DNA of 64,000 nt from a virus (IMGVR_UViG_3300027782_000032:62001-126000); one strand, 5' to 3'. Positions 40,756 through 47,386 are shown, counted from the first letter of the stretch. The notes: a model not told the origin generated them from the sequence alone. A program made the numbers and translations.

Positions 40756-43090
40756 CGCTATCCTCCTCAGATTCTTCGCTACCTTTAAGCACTTGGGTCA
40801 GAGCTAACACCGCTGGCACAGTCATACCACCAGCTATTAAAGCTTTTTGCAATGACGATAGCCCAGCAGGCGTTATCTTTTCTTTGATTTCTTTTACTAT
40901 CTCTTTAGCTGGGGGTTGAGCTTCCCCTTTTTGAGGTTGAGCTACCCCTTTTTGAGGTTGAGCTACCCCTTTTTGAGGTTGAGCTTCCCCTTTTGCTGGC
41001 TTATTAGTAGGTGGGAAGTAAGCGTCTGGATTGGTAGCGTCGACGTTCTTCCTAGTTATAGCCTTTAATATCTCTGGGCCCTCGTTTGCAGCTATTAAAC
41101 CTGGCGTAGATACTGCAGTTCTTGCTGCAGCCATGGGAGCAGCCTTTACAGCTTTAGTTGCGTTAAAGTTCTTAAGAGCCTTTAAAACAGCTGCTGGGCT
41201 ATCTTTTATATTTTTAAGCAGCTCTGGAATAGACTTTAACGATCTAGGACTTGCCAAACCACCTATGCCAGCTACTAAGTCTGCGTTAGGAATGTCTGCT
41301 GAATGAGCTCCAAATCCAAGAATTCCTTGCCCAAGAGCAATTGCTCTTCCGACAGGGGTTAAAGCTAAAGTATCAAAGAGTGTTTCTGTGCCTTTTTCTA
41401 ACGTACTTTTAGATGGGTTAAACAAAGGTAACGGGTCTACGCTTCCCACCGTAGAGTTGTTAGCTAAATCTTTTTGATTTTTATTGTTTAGATCTACAAG
41501 TGCTTTAAGCCTTTGCTTGTCTTCGTTTCTAGATACAGGGTCTGGATTTCGAAGTATTCGAGTGTCTAGTTCTTTAATTGCCTTGGCAGTATCTTGAATT
41601 CTTGTGTCGCTATCAATTACTTCCCTTGAGCTGTCTACTCCTTGTATAACCTTATTACCATTAAAAGGAGTGTTGTTAGATGTCGGTGGAGGAAGATTAG
41701 GTATAGGAACTTCAGGATCGATTCCAGGTACCAAACTTCCTAACGTCTTTGCAATATTAGTTAAAGAGTTGCCTATACCGCCTGCATAAAGAACGCCTTT
41801 ATCTACACCTTTAGAGCCAAATACAGGCTCGTAAGCTGGTCCACTGTCAAGGCTAGCTTTGTTAGTAGCATTGATTACCATTCGTTTGAGTATTGCGTCC
41901 TTATGCTCTTTTGGTAATCCCTCAAACGCACTTCTTATCTCAGGTGGAAGGTCAGTTAAATCGCCTGTCCTGTACTTATGAGAATGGTTGACTATGGCCT
42001 GAGCTAGGTCGCTTCTTCCTGCATCGCTAGCGCTTAGCCCAGACTTAGCAGCTCTAGCTCTAACATCGGCAAGCCTATTTGCGTTTATTAACTCTTCATT
42101 TGTCTTGTACTTTATAACAGGCTTCGCATCAGGAGGAGGAACAGGAAGAGCAGGAACATTTGAAGATAACGAAGCGCCAACTGGAACACTGTTCTGTGGA
42201 GTAGTTGTCTTTCCTCCAGAGGCTAAGAACTCTTCATACTTTTTATTAATGTCATCGCTGCCTGATTGAGCTGCTGCTGTGTTACTTATTCTATTAAGAG
42301 TCTCGCTTAGGTTCTTGTTAGCTACAGCAGCCTGCTCTGCTGTTTGAAACGTCCTTGGAGGAGGCGTAGGTGCAACTGTAGGAAGGTTTCTTACAGCGTC
42401 TTGAGCTTGAGCCCTTGATGTAGCGTTGCTAATACTGTCGCTAAGGTTCCTATTAGCTTCTCCAGCTTGAGTGCTATTAGGTATAAAAGGTGAAGGAGTG
42501 GGAGATGGCGTAGGTGTAAGGAAAGATGACACGCCATTCGCTAAGCTAGAGGCCAGACGGCCCTTACCTTCAGCTGCTAAGTTCTCTCCAAAGCTGCTTA
42601 ACAGCTTACCAAACCCTGATTCAGCGAAAGGTTTGGACGCGCTGTACTGTTTGTATGAGTTTACTAAGTTTTTAGAGTAATCAGCAGCAGCTGGGAATGC
42701 TTCCATAACCTTGGGAAGCGCTGCAGATGTCAAAGCTGACAGCAATTTGAACGATGCAGCCTTTATAACCTCAGATCTTTGACTAGTGTAATTTTGATCA
42801 GTGTACGCCTGGGCACGCAAACCTCCTAAATTATCATAAGCAATGATTTTATAAGGAGTTACGTCGGATTGGGTGGCTGTTTTATTAAGATTACCACCTA
42901 CGAGAGGCTGTGACAACTGTTTTTTCTTTAAAAAAGGATTAGTTGTCTTATCTCCTAGCTGGGTCTGCTCTTTCGGTTTGTTAGATAACCTAGAAGCACC
43001 TATGCCCATAGGCTTTAAGCCCCTAAAACTGCCACCTAAAGCCCCAGAAAGGGATATACCAGCCTGCTTATCACCTTGATTCAATGACAT
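40745..43090 (-). CDS. Large Pro/Ala/Asn-rich virion-type protein with repeats
   Basis: 781 residues, no enzyme domain seen. Low complexity and helical: LSDSISNATSRAQAQDAVRNL and its near-copy LSETLNRISNTAAAQ suggest internal duplication; a TPSPTPSPF linker follows. A C-terminal 21-bp tandem repeat encodes four copies of a QPQKGVA-type heptad, just before a helix with KEIVKEIKEKITPAG and a hydrophobic segment ending in acidic EESEEDSDEA. Looks like a long structural or tail-associated protein. Confidence 0.7.
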   Translation of the reverse strand: MSLNQGDKQAGISLSGALGGSFRGLKPMGIGASRLSNKPKEQTQLGDKTTNPFLKKKQLSQPLVGGNLNKTATQSDVTPYKIIAYDNLGGLRAQAYTDQNYTSQRSEVIKAASFKLLSALTSAALPKVMEAFPAAADYSKNLVNSYKQYSASKPFAESGFGKLLSSFGENLAAEGKGRLASSLANGVSSFLTPTPSPTPSPFIPNSTQAGEANRNLSDSISNATSRAQAQDAVRNLPTVAPTPPPRTFQTAEQAAVANKNLSETLNRISNTAAAQSGSDDINKKYEEFLASGGKTTTPQNSVPVGASLSSNVPALPVPPPDAKPVIKYKTNEELINANRLADVRARAAKSGLSASDAGRSDLAQAIVNHSHKYRTGDLTDLPPEIRSAFEGLPKEHKDAILKRMVINATNKASLDSGPAYEPVFGSKGVDKGVLYAGGIGNSLTNIAKTLGSLVPGIDPEVPIPNLPPPTSNNTPFNGNKVIQGVDSSREVIDSDTRIQDTAKAIKELDTRILRNPDPVSRNEDKQRLKALVDLNNKNQKDLANNSTVGSVDPLPLFNPSKSTLEKGTETLFDTLALTPVGRAIALGQGILGFGAHSADIPNADLVAGIGGLASPRSLKSIPELLKNIKDSPAAVLKALKNFNATKAVKAAPMAAARTAVSTPGLIAANEGPEILKAITRKNVDATNPDAYFPPTNKPAKGEAQPQKGVAQPQKGVAQPQKGEAQPPAKEIVKEIKEKITPAGLSSLQKALIAGGMTVPAVLALTQVLKGSEESEEDSDEA
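40914..40996 (-). repeat. 21-bp tandem repeat, four units
   Basis: Units of GGTTGAGCTACCCCTTTTTGA (plus strand); two middle units identical, outer ones differ by a base or are shortened. Encodes QPQKG(V/E)A heptads. Confidence 0.9.
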
Positions 43091-43103
43091 TAAAAGCTCC
43101 TTA

Positions 43104-43361
43104 TCAGCTAGTCGACACCAATGGCACCAGCTTTCCGTCCAACATTACCACTTTACCAGAAGAAACCTCTCTGCAGTGGTGTATGAACTCATCAAAGCAA
43201 GCTATTACAGCAAGCCTACTAGCGTTATTACCGTACTTTGACACAGGCTTGAGCTTACTTTGCAAGAAATCATCGACTAAACCGTCTAAAAGAGCTTCTT
43301 GCTCTTCTCCAGTGAATAGCTTTAGCTCTGGTCTGTCTTTAAATGTTATTTTTTTAGCCAT
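43104..43361 (-). CDS. Small hypothetical protein
   Basis: 85 residues. Charged and helical with FTGEEQEALLDGLVDDFLQSKLKPV near 15-40 and a C-terminal HHCREVSSGKVVMLDGKLVPL. No family recognised. It sits between two structural-type genes, three bases from the next, and likely belongs to the virion block. Confidence 0.6.
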   Translation of the reverse strand: MAKKITFKDRPELKLFTGEEQEALLDGLVDDFLQSKLKPVSKYGNNASRLAVIACFDEFIHHCREVSSGKVVMLDGKLVPLVSTS

Positions 43362-43364
43362 TGG

Positions 43365-43742
43365 TTAAGCTCTCCCTGTGATACTAGCTGAAGTGTCCAT
43401 CTGACGTATTGAATTATTCTGAATATCAGCATAAGAACCCGTAATAGATACTGATGCAGTGGGTTCAGTTATGGTTAATGACTTGTTAAAGGGAAGTCTC
43501 TCTCCAGTAGATAGCAGAATACCTATACCTTGGTCTAAGTACTCCATTCCAATCACTGGATGCTTAGTCATATGAGCCTGACCAAACTTAAGGAAGCCCT
43601 TAACAGACTCTACCTGAACCTCGTTAGGAGAATCAGACTTAATCCAATTCTCAAGTATCCAGTTTAATAGGTCTGGCTCTGATGAAGTAGTAACATTAAA
43701 ACCAAAGCCTTCTTTCCAAGTGTCAATAGATACTGCAGCCAT
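43365..43742 (-). CDS. Hypothetical structural-type protein
   Basis: 125 residues. N-terminus IDTWKEGFGFNVTTSSEPDLLNWI, then LTITEPTASVSITGSYADIQ, a Thr/Ser/Val-rich beta segment. No family recognised. Its size and beta-rich C-terminus would fit a small head or tail component. The start codon lies 15 bp after the stop of the membrane-protein gene. Confidence 0.6.
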   Translation of the reverse strand: MAAVSIDTWKEGFGFNVTTSSEPDLLNWILENWIKSDSPNEVQVESVKGFLKFGQAHMTKHPVIGMEYLDQGIGILLSTGERLPFNKSLTITEPTASVSITGSYADIQNNSIRQMDTSASITGRA

Positions 43743-43756
43743 TGTGGTACACCTTT

Positions 43757-44095
43757 CTAGTGTTGTTGTCCCATGTTGAGTTTCATAAGCGTCAACCCAG
43801 CCGCTACTAATAACGAACCTAGGACAACATACTTATTAACATTAAGCCCATAAAATACAAGTGGAACTATGTAATCAATAGATATTACCGAGAACTCCCA
43901 GCAAAGGCTAAACAAAAAGATGCGCTCTTTGTTGTCTACAAACCTGACACCAAGTACCCACAATGTGGATACGAGTAACCCTACCCCTATAGATAGAATA
44001 GGATAATACCAAGCGTTTCTGATTAGGTCGGTGTAGCAGAAGATTAGGGAAGAGGTATAAAGCACCATAACTGCAAGAATGATTAACCATTCCAT
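43757..44095 (-). CDS. Multi-pass membrane protein
   Basis: 112 residues with four probable transmembrane segments (LIILAVMVLYTSSLIFCY; YYPILSIGVGLLVSTLWVLG; FLFSLCWEFSVISIDYIVPLVF; YVVLGSLLVAAGLTLMKL). Few charged residues between them. Could be a holin or transporter-like membrane protein; no conserved motif. It lies immediately downstream of terminator T4, so it may be expressed by read-through or from its own promoter. Confidence 0.65.
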   Translation of the reverse strand: MEWLIILAVMVLYTSSLIFCYTDLIRNAWYYPILSIGVGLLVSTLWVLGVRFVDNKERIFLFSLCWEFSVISIDYIVPLVFYGLNVNKYVVLGSLLVAAGLTLMKLNMGQQH

Positions 44096-44153
44096 AGTCT
44101 AAGCACCTCAATAAAAGAGTTAACTATAATGGTACCCTATAACTGGCTATGGC

Positions 44154-44189
44154 TGATAGCTAAAAAAAGAGCAGTTTAACGTCCTGCTC
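44154..44189 (-). terminator. Cassette terminator T4
   Basis: GAGCAG / CTGCTC stem (44169-44174 / 44184-44189), leftward U7, then AGCTATCA. Almost the same sequence over about 40 bp as T8. Confidence 0.85.
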
Positions 44190-44200
44190 AGGACGGGTGG

Positions 44201-44590
44201 TTAGTAAGAAGGAGATTGAACTCTTCTCTCTATTCGTTCCCAAGCACCATCGTGCAAATCAACGTCGTAAGCTGATACAGCGTTGATAATTGCCTTAGAC
44301 AGAGACTTAGAGTCTCTACCGAAGTTGATGTTTATACGATGCTTTGTGACAGCTATTATAACATTCCCTGGTGTTATGACCATTACCTCCCATGGAGCTA
44401 GGTCAACCACCTGTGCCCAAGTATCCGAAAACAGCTTCCATTCTTCCGTCACTACTCTGAGACGTCCTTTGAAGTCGTCAAAGTCATGACTTGGGTTATA
44501 TTCCCCTGCAATTGAAGCCATGTGATTTGCCACCGACTGGAACACGTCGTTTATGTTCGCTTCGTTTAATCCAATGTTCAATATGTACAT
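44201..44590 (-). CDS. Hypothetical cassette protein
   Basis: 129 residues, no family recognised; alternating beta-like segments (WEVMVITPGNVIIAVTKHRININFG) and helix (SLSKAIINAVSAYDV). AAGGAG lies eight bases before the ATG. Has its own promoter (P4), leader hairpin and terminator (T4). The coding sequence carries several perfect inverted repeats, such as AGAGACT/AGTCTCT (44301-44317), ATAACA/TGTTAT (near 44359) and CTTTGA/TCAAAG (near 44468). Confidence 0.7.
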   Translation of the reverse strand: MYILNIGLNEANINDVFQSVANHMASIAGEYNPSHDFDDFKGRLRVVTEEWKLFSDTWAQVVDLAPWEVMVITPGNVIIAVTKHRININFGRDSKSLSKAIINAVSAYDVDLHDGAWERIERRVQSPSY

Positions 44591-44652
44591 AACTCTATCT
44601 CCTTAAAATATAAACATGCAAACACAGCCAACGAAAAGTTCGTAGGACTGCT

Positions 44653-44672
44653 CACGTTTTTACAGGTACGTG
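44653..44672 (-). promoter_or_regulatory. Leader hairpin downstream of P4
   Basis: CACG / CGTG closing a 12-base loop. The same loop sequence occurs at 46162-46181 with a CCCG / CGGG stem, so the second base pair changed on both sides. Confidence 0.65.
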
Positions 44673-44681
44673 TAACCACTA

Positions 44682-44710
44682 TATTATGACGCACTTATGG
44701 GTTGGATTAA
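44682..44710 (-). promoter_or_regulatory. Cassette promoter P4
   Basis: Minus-strand TTAATC, 17-bp spacer ending TGCGTC, ATAATA. A palindrome copy adjoins the -35 side with no gap. Confidence 0.7.
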
Positions 44711-44726
44711 GTGGAGACGTCTCCAT
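44711..44726. repeat. Dispersed palindrome, copy 8 (promoter-linked)
   Basis: GTGGAGACGTCTCCAT, perfect 14-bp core, directly upstream of P4 and directly downstream of terminator T5. Confidence 0.9.
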
Positions 44727-44730
44727 TGGC

Positions 44731-44762
44731 TGATAGCTAAAAAAAAGCAGGATGATCCTGCT
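44731..44762 (-). terminator. Cassette terminator T5
   Basis: AGCAGGA / TCCTGCT stem (44746-44752 / 44756-44762), leftward U-tract, AGCTATCA. Ends 44769-45146. Confidence 0.85.
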
Positions 44763-44768
44763 CTCGGG

Positions 44769-45146
44769 TTACCCCTCTTGACCAACGACTCCCCACAGAC
44801 TGAAAGGAGAAATCTCCTTCCACTCGGTAATGTCGTTTGACCGCATGGGCTTCCACCCATTTGCACGGTCCAAGCACATGGTAATGTGCTTGCGGACGTT
44901 CCGACTAGGAACGTCCGTATCGACTTCAACGGCCATTACGCCGTCGAGTCGACCGACACGAACTACTTTTAGTTCGTGTCGTTGACCATTGAGATCCTGT
45001 GCCATACTGTTACATATGGGAAGAAGGTCAACGGTCATATGGTGGCATATGACCTCGAAGTGTTTGGGCACTTCGAGGTTTGCGTGCATCCACGCCACCA
45101 AGATGGATACACTGTCCTTTTCAAGGACGCAAGCCGTGTAGGCCAT
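44769..45146 (-). CDS. Probable 2H-phosphoesterase-like protein, hairpin-tiled gene
   Basis: 125 residues from the ATG at 45146 (AGGAG seven bases ahead). Two His-x-Thr motifs, HHMTVDL (H36, T38) and KHITMCL (H97, T99), are placed as in 2H phosphoesterases, RNA end-processing enzymes that include the small phage 'RNA repair-like' proteins. Between them lies a basic LKVVRVGRLDGVMAVEV stretch. Function inferred, not proven. The coding sequence itself is built of consecutive perfect hairpins with stems up to 12 bp (see the separate repeat entry). Own promoter (P5) and terminator (T5). Confidence 0.7.
   Translation of the reverse strand: MAYTACVLEKDSVSILVAWMHANLEVPKHFEVICHHMTVDLLPICNSMAQDLNGQRHELKVVRVGRLDGVMAVEVDTDVPSRNVRKHITMCLDRANGWKPMRSNDITEWKEISPFSLWGVVGQEG
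44804..45128. repeat. Array of perfect hairpins inside a coding sequence
   Basis: Stems in order: 7 bp (44804-44819), 5+5 bp nested (44839-44870), 9 bp (44871-44892), 10 bp (44893-44917), 5+5 bp nested (44921-44951), 12 bp (44954-44981), 9 bp (45033-45054), 10 bp (45053-45078), 5 bp (45082-45095), 6 bp (45114-45128). The 9-12 bp stems have loops of 4 to 6 bases. Confidence 0.95.
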
Positions 45147-45211
45147 TTTTAGTCTCCTAAAAATAAGACGAGGCGCCATCTATTTGATGACTGGTACCTA
45201 TACTTGCACCT

Positions 45212-45240
45212 TATTATGACACACTTATGGGTTGGATTAA
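45212..45240 (-). promoter_or_regulatory. Cassette promoter P5
   Basis: Minus-strand TTAATC, 17-bp spacer ending TGTGTC, ATAATA; palindrome adjoins at 45241. Confidence 0.7.
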
Positions 45241-45256
45241 GTGGAGACGTCTCCAC
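45241..45256. repeat. Dispersed palindrome, copy 9 (promoter-linked)
   Basis: Perfect GTGGAGACGTCTCCAC, no gap to P5. Confidence 0.92.
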
Positions 45257-45260
45257 TATG

Positions 45261-45305
45261 TGATAGCTAAAAAAAGACCAACAGCATAAAGCTGATGGTC
45301 TTTTT
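45261..45305 (-). terminator. Cassette terminator T6
   Basis: GACCA-a-CAGC / GCTG-a-TGGTC stem (45276-45300), leftward U-tract, AGCTATCA. TTTTT at 45301-45305 could also stop rightward RNA. Confidence 0.85.
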
Positions 45306-45320
45306 AGTTTGGTTAAATGA

Positions 45321-46118
45321 CTACTTGCAGGTTCTGCACACTCTGAAGCAAAGTCGTGTACGGTCATCTCTGCCGAACCAGCCTTCTGATTCGGTTGGAA
45401 ACATAGATTTGTCATATCCGCCTGATAGAACTACCACTCTTTTCCATTCTATAGCATCAAGATTAGGCACCTTGATCGTAGTTTCCTTATATTTAGTTAC
45501 TTTATACCTTTTATAACCAAGCTTCTTTCCTGCTCCACCTGCAATACATTTAATCTCCTCTCCTGGCTGAGGGCCCTTAGGGTTATATTTAGGTATTTCA
45601 ATACCAGTAGGTGCTCCAGGGTACTCTTCGCTTACCTCTAAGTTCTCTAGGCCTGGGATCCCTGTAGTGTAGTTGCAGCTGTTAAACCGAGACCACGATT
45701 TACCATTCCAGTGGTGGTAACAATAGCTAGAGTACCCTTCATAGCTATAATCCTGACACCACTCGCCTATGGGGTGACTTCTTCGGGCAGTACCTAAAAC
45801 AGAACGTACCCAGGTAAGCTCCAACTCAGCCTGAGTTGGTAGCCTAAATACTGACTTGTTTATCCTACTTTTATTTAGCCGGGTTATGAACTCCTGGCAA
45901 TCATACCAAGACACGCTGGTTATAGGGTCGTCATGGTTTGCGTTCCAAGGGATAGTCTCAGTAGACCACCACTTTCCAGATTTAGTCCTGTTCATACCCA
46001 GCTCATACCACCTCTTTATAGTTATCATAGGTGATATAGCAAACTCTGATACTATTACTGGGTGTCTATACCATCTATCTATAAAACTTCCTTTAAATCT
46101 AACTAGAGTAGACATCAT
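45321..46118 (-). CDS. FGE-sulfatase / C-type-lectin-fold protein
   Basis: 265 residues. SUMF1/FGE-like fold: ITIKRWYELG near 33, DPITSVSWYDCQEFITRLN near 64-82, FRLPTQAELELTWVRS near 92, GEWCQDYSY, and a C-terminal GRDDRTRLCFRVCRTC like the family's R...GFRV ending. Such domains form formylglycine-generating enzymes, adhesins and variable receptor-binding proteins. No reverse transcriptase or repeat template is nearby. AGGAGG lies just before two ATGs; the second (46115) is equally likely. Own promoter (P6) and terminator (T6); an 8-bp hairpin CCAACTCA/TGAGTTGG lies in the gene. Confidence 0.75.
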   Translation of the reverse strand: MMSTLVRFKGSFIDRWYRHPVIVSEFAISPMITIKRWYELGMNRTKSGKWWSTETIPWNANHDDPITSVSWYDCQEFITRLNKSRINKSVFRLPTQAELELTWVRSVLGTARRSHPIGEWCQDYSYEGYSSYCYHHWNGKSWSRFNSCNYTTGIPGLENLEVSEEYPGAPTGIEIPKYNPKGPQPGEEIKCIAGGAGKKLGYKRYKVTKYKETTIKVPNLDAIEWKRVVVLSGGYDKSMFPTESEGWFGRDDRTRLCFRVCRTCK

Positions 46119-46161
46119 ACCTCCTGCTTAACAGCGTCAAAGAATAGCTCTCTGACCAGCC

Positions 46162-46181
46162 CCCGTTTTTACAGGTACGGG
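46162..46181 (-). promoter_or_regulatory. Leader hairpin downstream of P6
   Basis: CCCG / CGGG stem with the same 12-base loop as at 44653-44672. Confidence 0.65.
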
Positions 46182-46190
46182 TAACCATTA

Positions 46191-46219
46191 TATTATGACG
46201 CGTTTATAAGACCAATTAA
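46191..46219 (-). promoter_or_regulatory. Cassette promoter P6
   Basis: Minus-strand TTAATT, 17-bp spacer ending CGCGTC, ATAATA; drives 45321-46118. Confidence 0.65.
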
Positions 46220-46238
46220 CATAACGAGATATGATGTG

Positions 46239-46282
46239 TGATAGCTAAAAAAGAAACACACCATGCCCGAAGGCATGATGTG
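46239..46282 (-). terminator. Cassette terminator T7
   Basis: CATGCC / GGCATG stem (46262-46277) extended by CAC/GTG, leftward U-tract, AGCTATCA. Confidence 0.85.
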
Positions 46283-46291
46283 ATCCTTGAA

Positions 46292-46597
46292 TTACGCAAT
46301 CCTTCTTGGGGATTGCTTGATCCACTGCACGACCTCATCCCAGCTCTCGCTGGAGAATTGGTCTTGCTGTGAGTTTGACGACATGTACATACAGCATGAG
46401 TCATCCCAGTCGTTAAGCAACACACAGCTGAACTGCTGCGACTCGGTGTCACAGTCAACCATAACACCGCAGAGTCGCTTAGTACTCTTAATCTGGGCAG
46501 AGCTGCTGCCGTATCCAACCACACGTTTGAACCCTGCTCTACGCAGGGAGTCAGACAGTTTAACGCAGGGCAATAAAGATCTTACTAAAGTAGTCAC
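46292..46597 (-). CDS. Hypothetical cassette protein
   Basis: 101 residues from a GTG at 46597, chosen because GGAGG lies five bases ahead; an ATG at 46609 has no ribosome site. No family recognised; Ser/Gln-rich with DWDDSCCMYMSSNSQQDQF, four or five cysteines, and a C-terminal amphipathic helix (SWDEVVQWIKQS). Own promoter (P7) and terminator (T7). Hairpins in the coding sequence include GCAATCC/GGATTGC (46296-46316), GCGACTC/GAGTCGC enclosing CGGTGT/ACACCG (46438-46478), and CCCTGC/GCAGGG (46532-46548). Confidence 0.7.
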   Translation of the reverse strand: MTTLVRSLLPCVKLSDSLRRAGFKRVVGYGSSSAQIKSTKRLCGVMVDCDTESQQFSCVLLNDWDDSCCMYMSSNSQQDQFSSESWDEVVQWIKQSPRRIA

Positions 46598-46673
46598 GAG
46601 AACCTCCATGTAGCTAATAATAACGCAGGCGATGAACTTTAGAGCTCATCTACTAATACCTACGTATACACCT

Positions 46674-46702
46674 CATTATGACGCACTTATTGGTTGAATT
46701 AA
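46674..46702 (-). promoter_or_regulatory. Cassette promoter P7
   Basis: Minus-strand TTAATT, 17-bp spacer ending TGCGTC, ATAATG; drives 46292-46597. Confidence 0.65.
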
Positions 46703-46727
46703 GTTAAGCTAGGTAAGATGGTTCTTA

Positions 46728-46809
46728 GCTACAAGTCTTGTAGCCAGGCTACAAAAGCACGTCGCTGGCGACGAAAACGTAACATAAGGTAACGGTCACA
46801 TTATGTTAC
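46728..46809. repeat. Cluster of perfect inverted repeats between two cassettes
   Basis: GCTACAAG/CTTGTAGC (46728-46744), TGTAGCC/GGCTACA (46739-46753, overlapping the first), CGTCGC/GCGACG (46760-46773), GTAACATAA/TTATGTTAC (46779-46809). The first two share one arm and exclude each other. No ORF is seen here. Confidence 0.9.
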
Positions 46810-46828
46810 TTGACAATGAGCTGGTTAC

Positions 46829-46864
46829 TGATAGCTAAAAAAAGAGCAGTTTAACGTCCTGCTC
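46829..46864 (-). terminator. Cassette terminator T8
   Basis: GAGCAG / CTGCTC stem, leftward U-tract, AGCTATCA; near-duplicate of T4. Confidence 0.85.
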
Positions 46865-46875
46865 AGGACAGGTGG

Positions 46876-47244
46876 CTAAGCGACTATGTCGGACCAGCCT
46901 CTCAAGTCTGAACGATGTGAAGAAGACTTAGTGGCTATTGCACACAGTTCTTCTACGTCGTTACCGTTAAGGAAAGCTGAGACAAACTTCACCACTCCCG
47001 TCCATGAGTACAACCTGTACTCATAGTCGGCTGGAACACCGCTCAAACCCAAGCTGTCGACTAGTCTTGGACCGCATAGAAACGTAGTGACTAAATATCT
47101 CCCGTCGTCATCCGCCTCAGCCACCAACGCAGATCTATTGGACTCTACGCTAGGAGCAATTAAAGCAGACGAGTAGCTCCTTGACTTTCTAATCTGGTCT
47201 TTAAAGCCTGGTAAATTAGCGTGTAGTTTCTCAATAATAGTCAT
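46876..47244 (-). CDS. Hypothetical cassette protein
   Basis: 122 residues from the ATG at 47244, with AAGGAG eight bases ahead. No family recognised; mixed alpha/beta with YLVTTFLCGPRLVDSLGLSGV and YRLYSWTGVVKFVSAFLNG. Shares its 95-nt leader with the gene at 12614-13108. Own promoter (P8) and terminator (T8). Hairpins include ATGAGTACA/TGTACTCAT (47004-47024, 9 bp, 3-base loop) and AAGTCT/AGACTT near 46905. Confidence 0.7.
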   Translation of the reverse strand: MTIIEKLHANLPGFKDQIRKSRSYSSALIAPSVESNRSALVAEADDDGRYLVTTFLCGPRLVDSLGLSGVPADYEYRLYSWTGVVKFVSAFLNGNDVEELCAIATKSSSHRSDLRGWSDIVA

Positions 47245-47249
47245 GGTTA

Positions 47250-47336
47250 TTTCTCCTTTAATGAGGGCTACCACAGCCGGTAAGTACAACAGTGCAAGCG
47301 CTCTTACTGAGCTCCTGAACACTATCGTATTCAACT
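47250..47336 (-). repeat. Conserved cassette leader, copy 3
   Basis: Near-copy of the leader at 13115-13203, 34 kb away. Confidence 0.8.
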
Positions 47337-47365
47337 CATTATGACGCACTTATGGGTTGGATTAA
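47337..47365 (-). promoter_or_regulatory. Cassette promoter P8
   Basis: Minus-strand TTAATC, 17-bp spacer ending TGCGTC, ATAATG; palindrome adjoins at 47366. The spacer is identical to that of P4. Confidence 0.7.
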
Positions 47366-47381
47366 GTGGAGACGTCTCCAC
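47366..47381. repeat. Dispersed palindrome, copy 10 (promoter-linked)
   Basis: Perfect GTGGAGACGTCTCCAC, no gap to P8. Confidence 0.92.
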
Positions 47382-47386
47382 TAGCC

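Noticed and set aside
45149-45415. Minus-strand frame of 88 residues
   Set aside because: It crosses promoter P5, the palindrome and terminator T6, and overlaps two supported genes.
45321-46118. Diversity-generating retroelement variable gene
   Set aside because: The fold would fit, but no reverse transcriptase and no template repeat with A-changes were seen in the window.
46216-46524. Alternative minus-strand frame of 102 residues
   Set aside because: It runs across terminator T7 and has no ribosome site; the frame at 46292-46597 with GGAGG and flanking promoter/terminator is better supported.
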